Assembly (NCBI GenBank): GCA_016178705.1 | Contig: JACOST010000033.1 | Location: 1 to 64,000 of the forward strand | Origin: Deltaproteobacteria bacterium | GTDB taxonomy: Bacteria > Desulfobacterota > Binatia > HRBIN30 > JACQVA1 | DNA: 64,000 nucleotides | Reading direction: 5' to 3' | Shown here: piece by piece, positions 62,885 through 64,000 of the stretch | How positions within the stretch are numbered: position 1 is the stretch's first letter | Layout of the letters: each line of letters begins with the position of its first letter | Made by a program: the position numbers and the translations under genes | The notes under the pieces: generated by a model | Told to the model about the DNA's origin: nothing | Database searches by the model: none | What the model saw: only the letters and a program-made list of their open reading frames with translations

Positions 62885-63886
62885 ATGCCACGGACCCCTC
62901 GAATACTCGCACTCGCATTGCTGCTGTCGGCGACCGGGGCGCTGAGCGCTGGCGCGCCGCGTGACGGCGATCGGTTCGTCAATCTCGCCGGCCCGCGAGA
63001 GCGGCCTGGCGTCCTCACGATGTGGCCGTTCCTGCTGCGCAAGGCGTGGACCTCGTTGGTGCCGCGCGACGGTGCGGCGCAGTGGGTTCCGTACGATCAC
63101 GATGCGGTGGCGCACAACCCCAGCCTCACCTGGATCGGCCACTCGACGATGTTGGTGCGCATGGATGGCGCAACGTTCCTGACTGACCCGATGTTCTCGG
63201 AGCGCGCCAGTCCGGTGTCGTTTCTGGGCCCGAAGCGCCGCGCGCCGCCGGGGATTCCGCTCGCCGAACTGCCGCCGATCGATTTCGTCACCTTGTCGCA
63301 CAGTCACTACGATCACACCGATCTGCCGTCGATCGCGGCGCTGGTGCAACGCGGCGCGCTGTTCATCGTGCCGCTGGGAATGGGTGAAGTGGTCCGCGAT
63401 GTCGGCGGGCAAGCGATCGAACTCGACTGGTGGCAGTACGCTGAGATCGGCGCCGTTCGCGTGCATTGCGTACCCGCGCAACATTTCTCCGGCCGCACGC
63501 TGACGGATGCGAACCGTCGCTTGTGGGCGGGCTGGGTGGTGGAAGGGCCGACGCGCCGCTTCTACCACGCCGGCGACACCGGCTACTTCGACGGCTTCGT
63601 GGAGGTCGGCCGGCGTTTCGGAACGATCGATTTGGCGGCGTTGCCGATCGGCGCTTACGAACCTGAGGCGATCATGCGCTTCGTGCACATGAATCCCGAA
63701 GAAGCCGTGCACGCGGCGCTGGACCTGCACGCGGCGCGCGCCGTCGGCATGCACTACGGTACCTTCGATCTCACCGACGAACCGCTCGACGAACCACCCC
63801 GCCGCTTCCATGCCGAAGCAACACGCCTCGGCCTCGCGCCCGATCAGGCGTGGACGCTCAACGTGGGCGAAACCCGCGCGTGGTGA
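62885..63886 (+). CDS. MBL-fold metal-dependent hydrolase (NAPE-PLD/UlaG-like), exported
   Basis: 333 residues from ATG 62885. Signal peptide (about 1-23). Metal motif HSHYDH (139-144), later metal ligands in HFSGRT (about 198-203), AGDTGYFDGF (about 227-236) and a His in HYGTFDLTDEPLDEPPRRF near the C-terminus; these match the N-acyl-phosphatidylethanolamine-hydrolysing branch. It may cleave phospholipid head groups or lactones in the periplasm. Export is less usual for this group. GTG starts upstream read into a repeat and were not used. Confidence 0.88.
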   Translation: MPRTPRILALALLLSATGALSAGAPRDGDRFVNLAGPRERPGVLTMWPFLLRKAWTSLVPRDGAAQWVPYDHDAVAHNPSLTWIGHSTMLVRMDGATFLTDPMFSERASPVSFLGPKRRAPPGIPLAELPPIDFVTLSHSHYDHTDLPSIAALVQRGALFIVPLGMGEVVRDVGGQAIELDWWQYAEIGAVRVHCVPAQHFSGRTLTDANRRLWAGWVVEGPTRRFYHAGDTGYFDGFVEVGRRFGTIDLAALPIGAYEPEAIMRFVHMNPEEAVHAALDLHAARAVGMHYGTFDLTDEPLDEPPRRFHAEATRLGLAPDQAWTLNVGETRAW

Positions 63887-64000
63887 ACACGACGGCGTCT
63901 TGAAGAAGCTGAGCGGCGCCTTGAAGAGGCCGAGATGGTGCGCCTCGAGGTAATCTTCCACTGCAGGTGGGTGTGCTCGCCGTTGGGGTGAACGCGAAGA
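63887..64000. other. Right edge, no gene assigned
   Basis: 114 bp after the MBL gene. A minus-strand frame is open here (reading AHHLGLFKAPLSFFKTPS), so a gene entering from the right is possible, but nothing in this short stretch supports a family. Confidence 0.3.

Noticed and set aside
62768-63961. 397-codon minus-strand frame opposite the MBL hydrolase
   Set aside because: Antisense shadow over most of its length; only the last 70 bp toward the right edge is not covered by the plus-strand gene and it is too short to judge.

Overview
This 64 kb window is high-GC chromosomal DNA from a Gram-negative bacterium. It encodes many Sec signal peptides, lipoboxes, outer-membrane beta-barrels, two TolC-type efflux channels and an RND pump. 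Single-gene PDH E1, lipoamide dehydrogenase and acetolactate synthase indicate ordinary aerobic heterotrophic metabolism. I saw no rRNA, tRNA, CRISPR array or prophage. The gene mix and the many palindromic repeats fit a deltaproteobacterial or Candidatus Binatota-like environmental lineage, but that placement is inference.

Layout. 0-10 kb: the first codons of an IS110-family transposase at the left edge, then small secreted proteins (DUF1214, HAD phosphatase, 2H phosphoesterase, a duplicated two-Cys repeat protein), a YiaW/YiaV/TolC-type exporter broken up by repeats, a K+-channel-like protein and a YVTN propeller lipoprotein. 10.7-15.4 kb (minus): an envelope cluster of DUF3313 lipoprotein, glycine-zipper lipoprotein, EF-hand protein, OmpA lipoprotein and an octaheme cytochrome with HEAT/TPR repeats; the last three genes overlap by 4 bp. 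15.6-23 kb: MoxR ATPase, lipoamide dehydrogenase, a NodI/NodJ-type ABC exporter, methyltransferase, TetR regulator divergent from a ferritin-like di-iron protein, and a DUF4326 fusion. 23-29 kb: acetolactate synthase, AceE, OmpA-type porin. 29-39 kb: lipoprotein alpha/beta hydrolase, periplasmic beta-carbonic anhydrase, glycine-zipper protein, sulfatase, DUF4239-like protein, DUF481 protein, cytochrome c, GH29 fucosidase. 39-46 kb: O-methyltransferase, a two-component system followed by HtrA, PPK2, AI-2E-type permease. 46-58.5 kb: two secreted proteins of uncertain role, a second K+-channel-like protein and a complete RND tripartite pump, divergent from a hybrid histidine kinase. 58.5-64 kb: LLM flavin oxidoreductase, SnoaL-like protein, a four-helix protein resembling styrene oxide isomerase, GNAT, RhlE and an MBL-fold hydrolase.

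About a dozen families of imperfect palindromic repeats fill most of the larger gaps. Several supply start regions, stop codons or terminal codons to neighbouring genes. The most system-like candidates are the calcium-binding/OmpA/octaheme operon at 10.8-14.0 kb, the RND pump co-transcribed with a K+-channel-like protein and a DUF4056 lipoprotein, and the SnoaL/StyC-like/GNAT trio at 59.6-61.1 kb.
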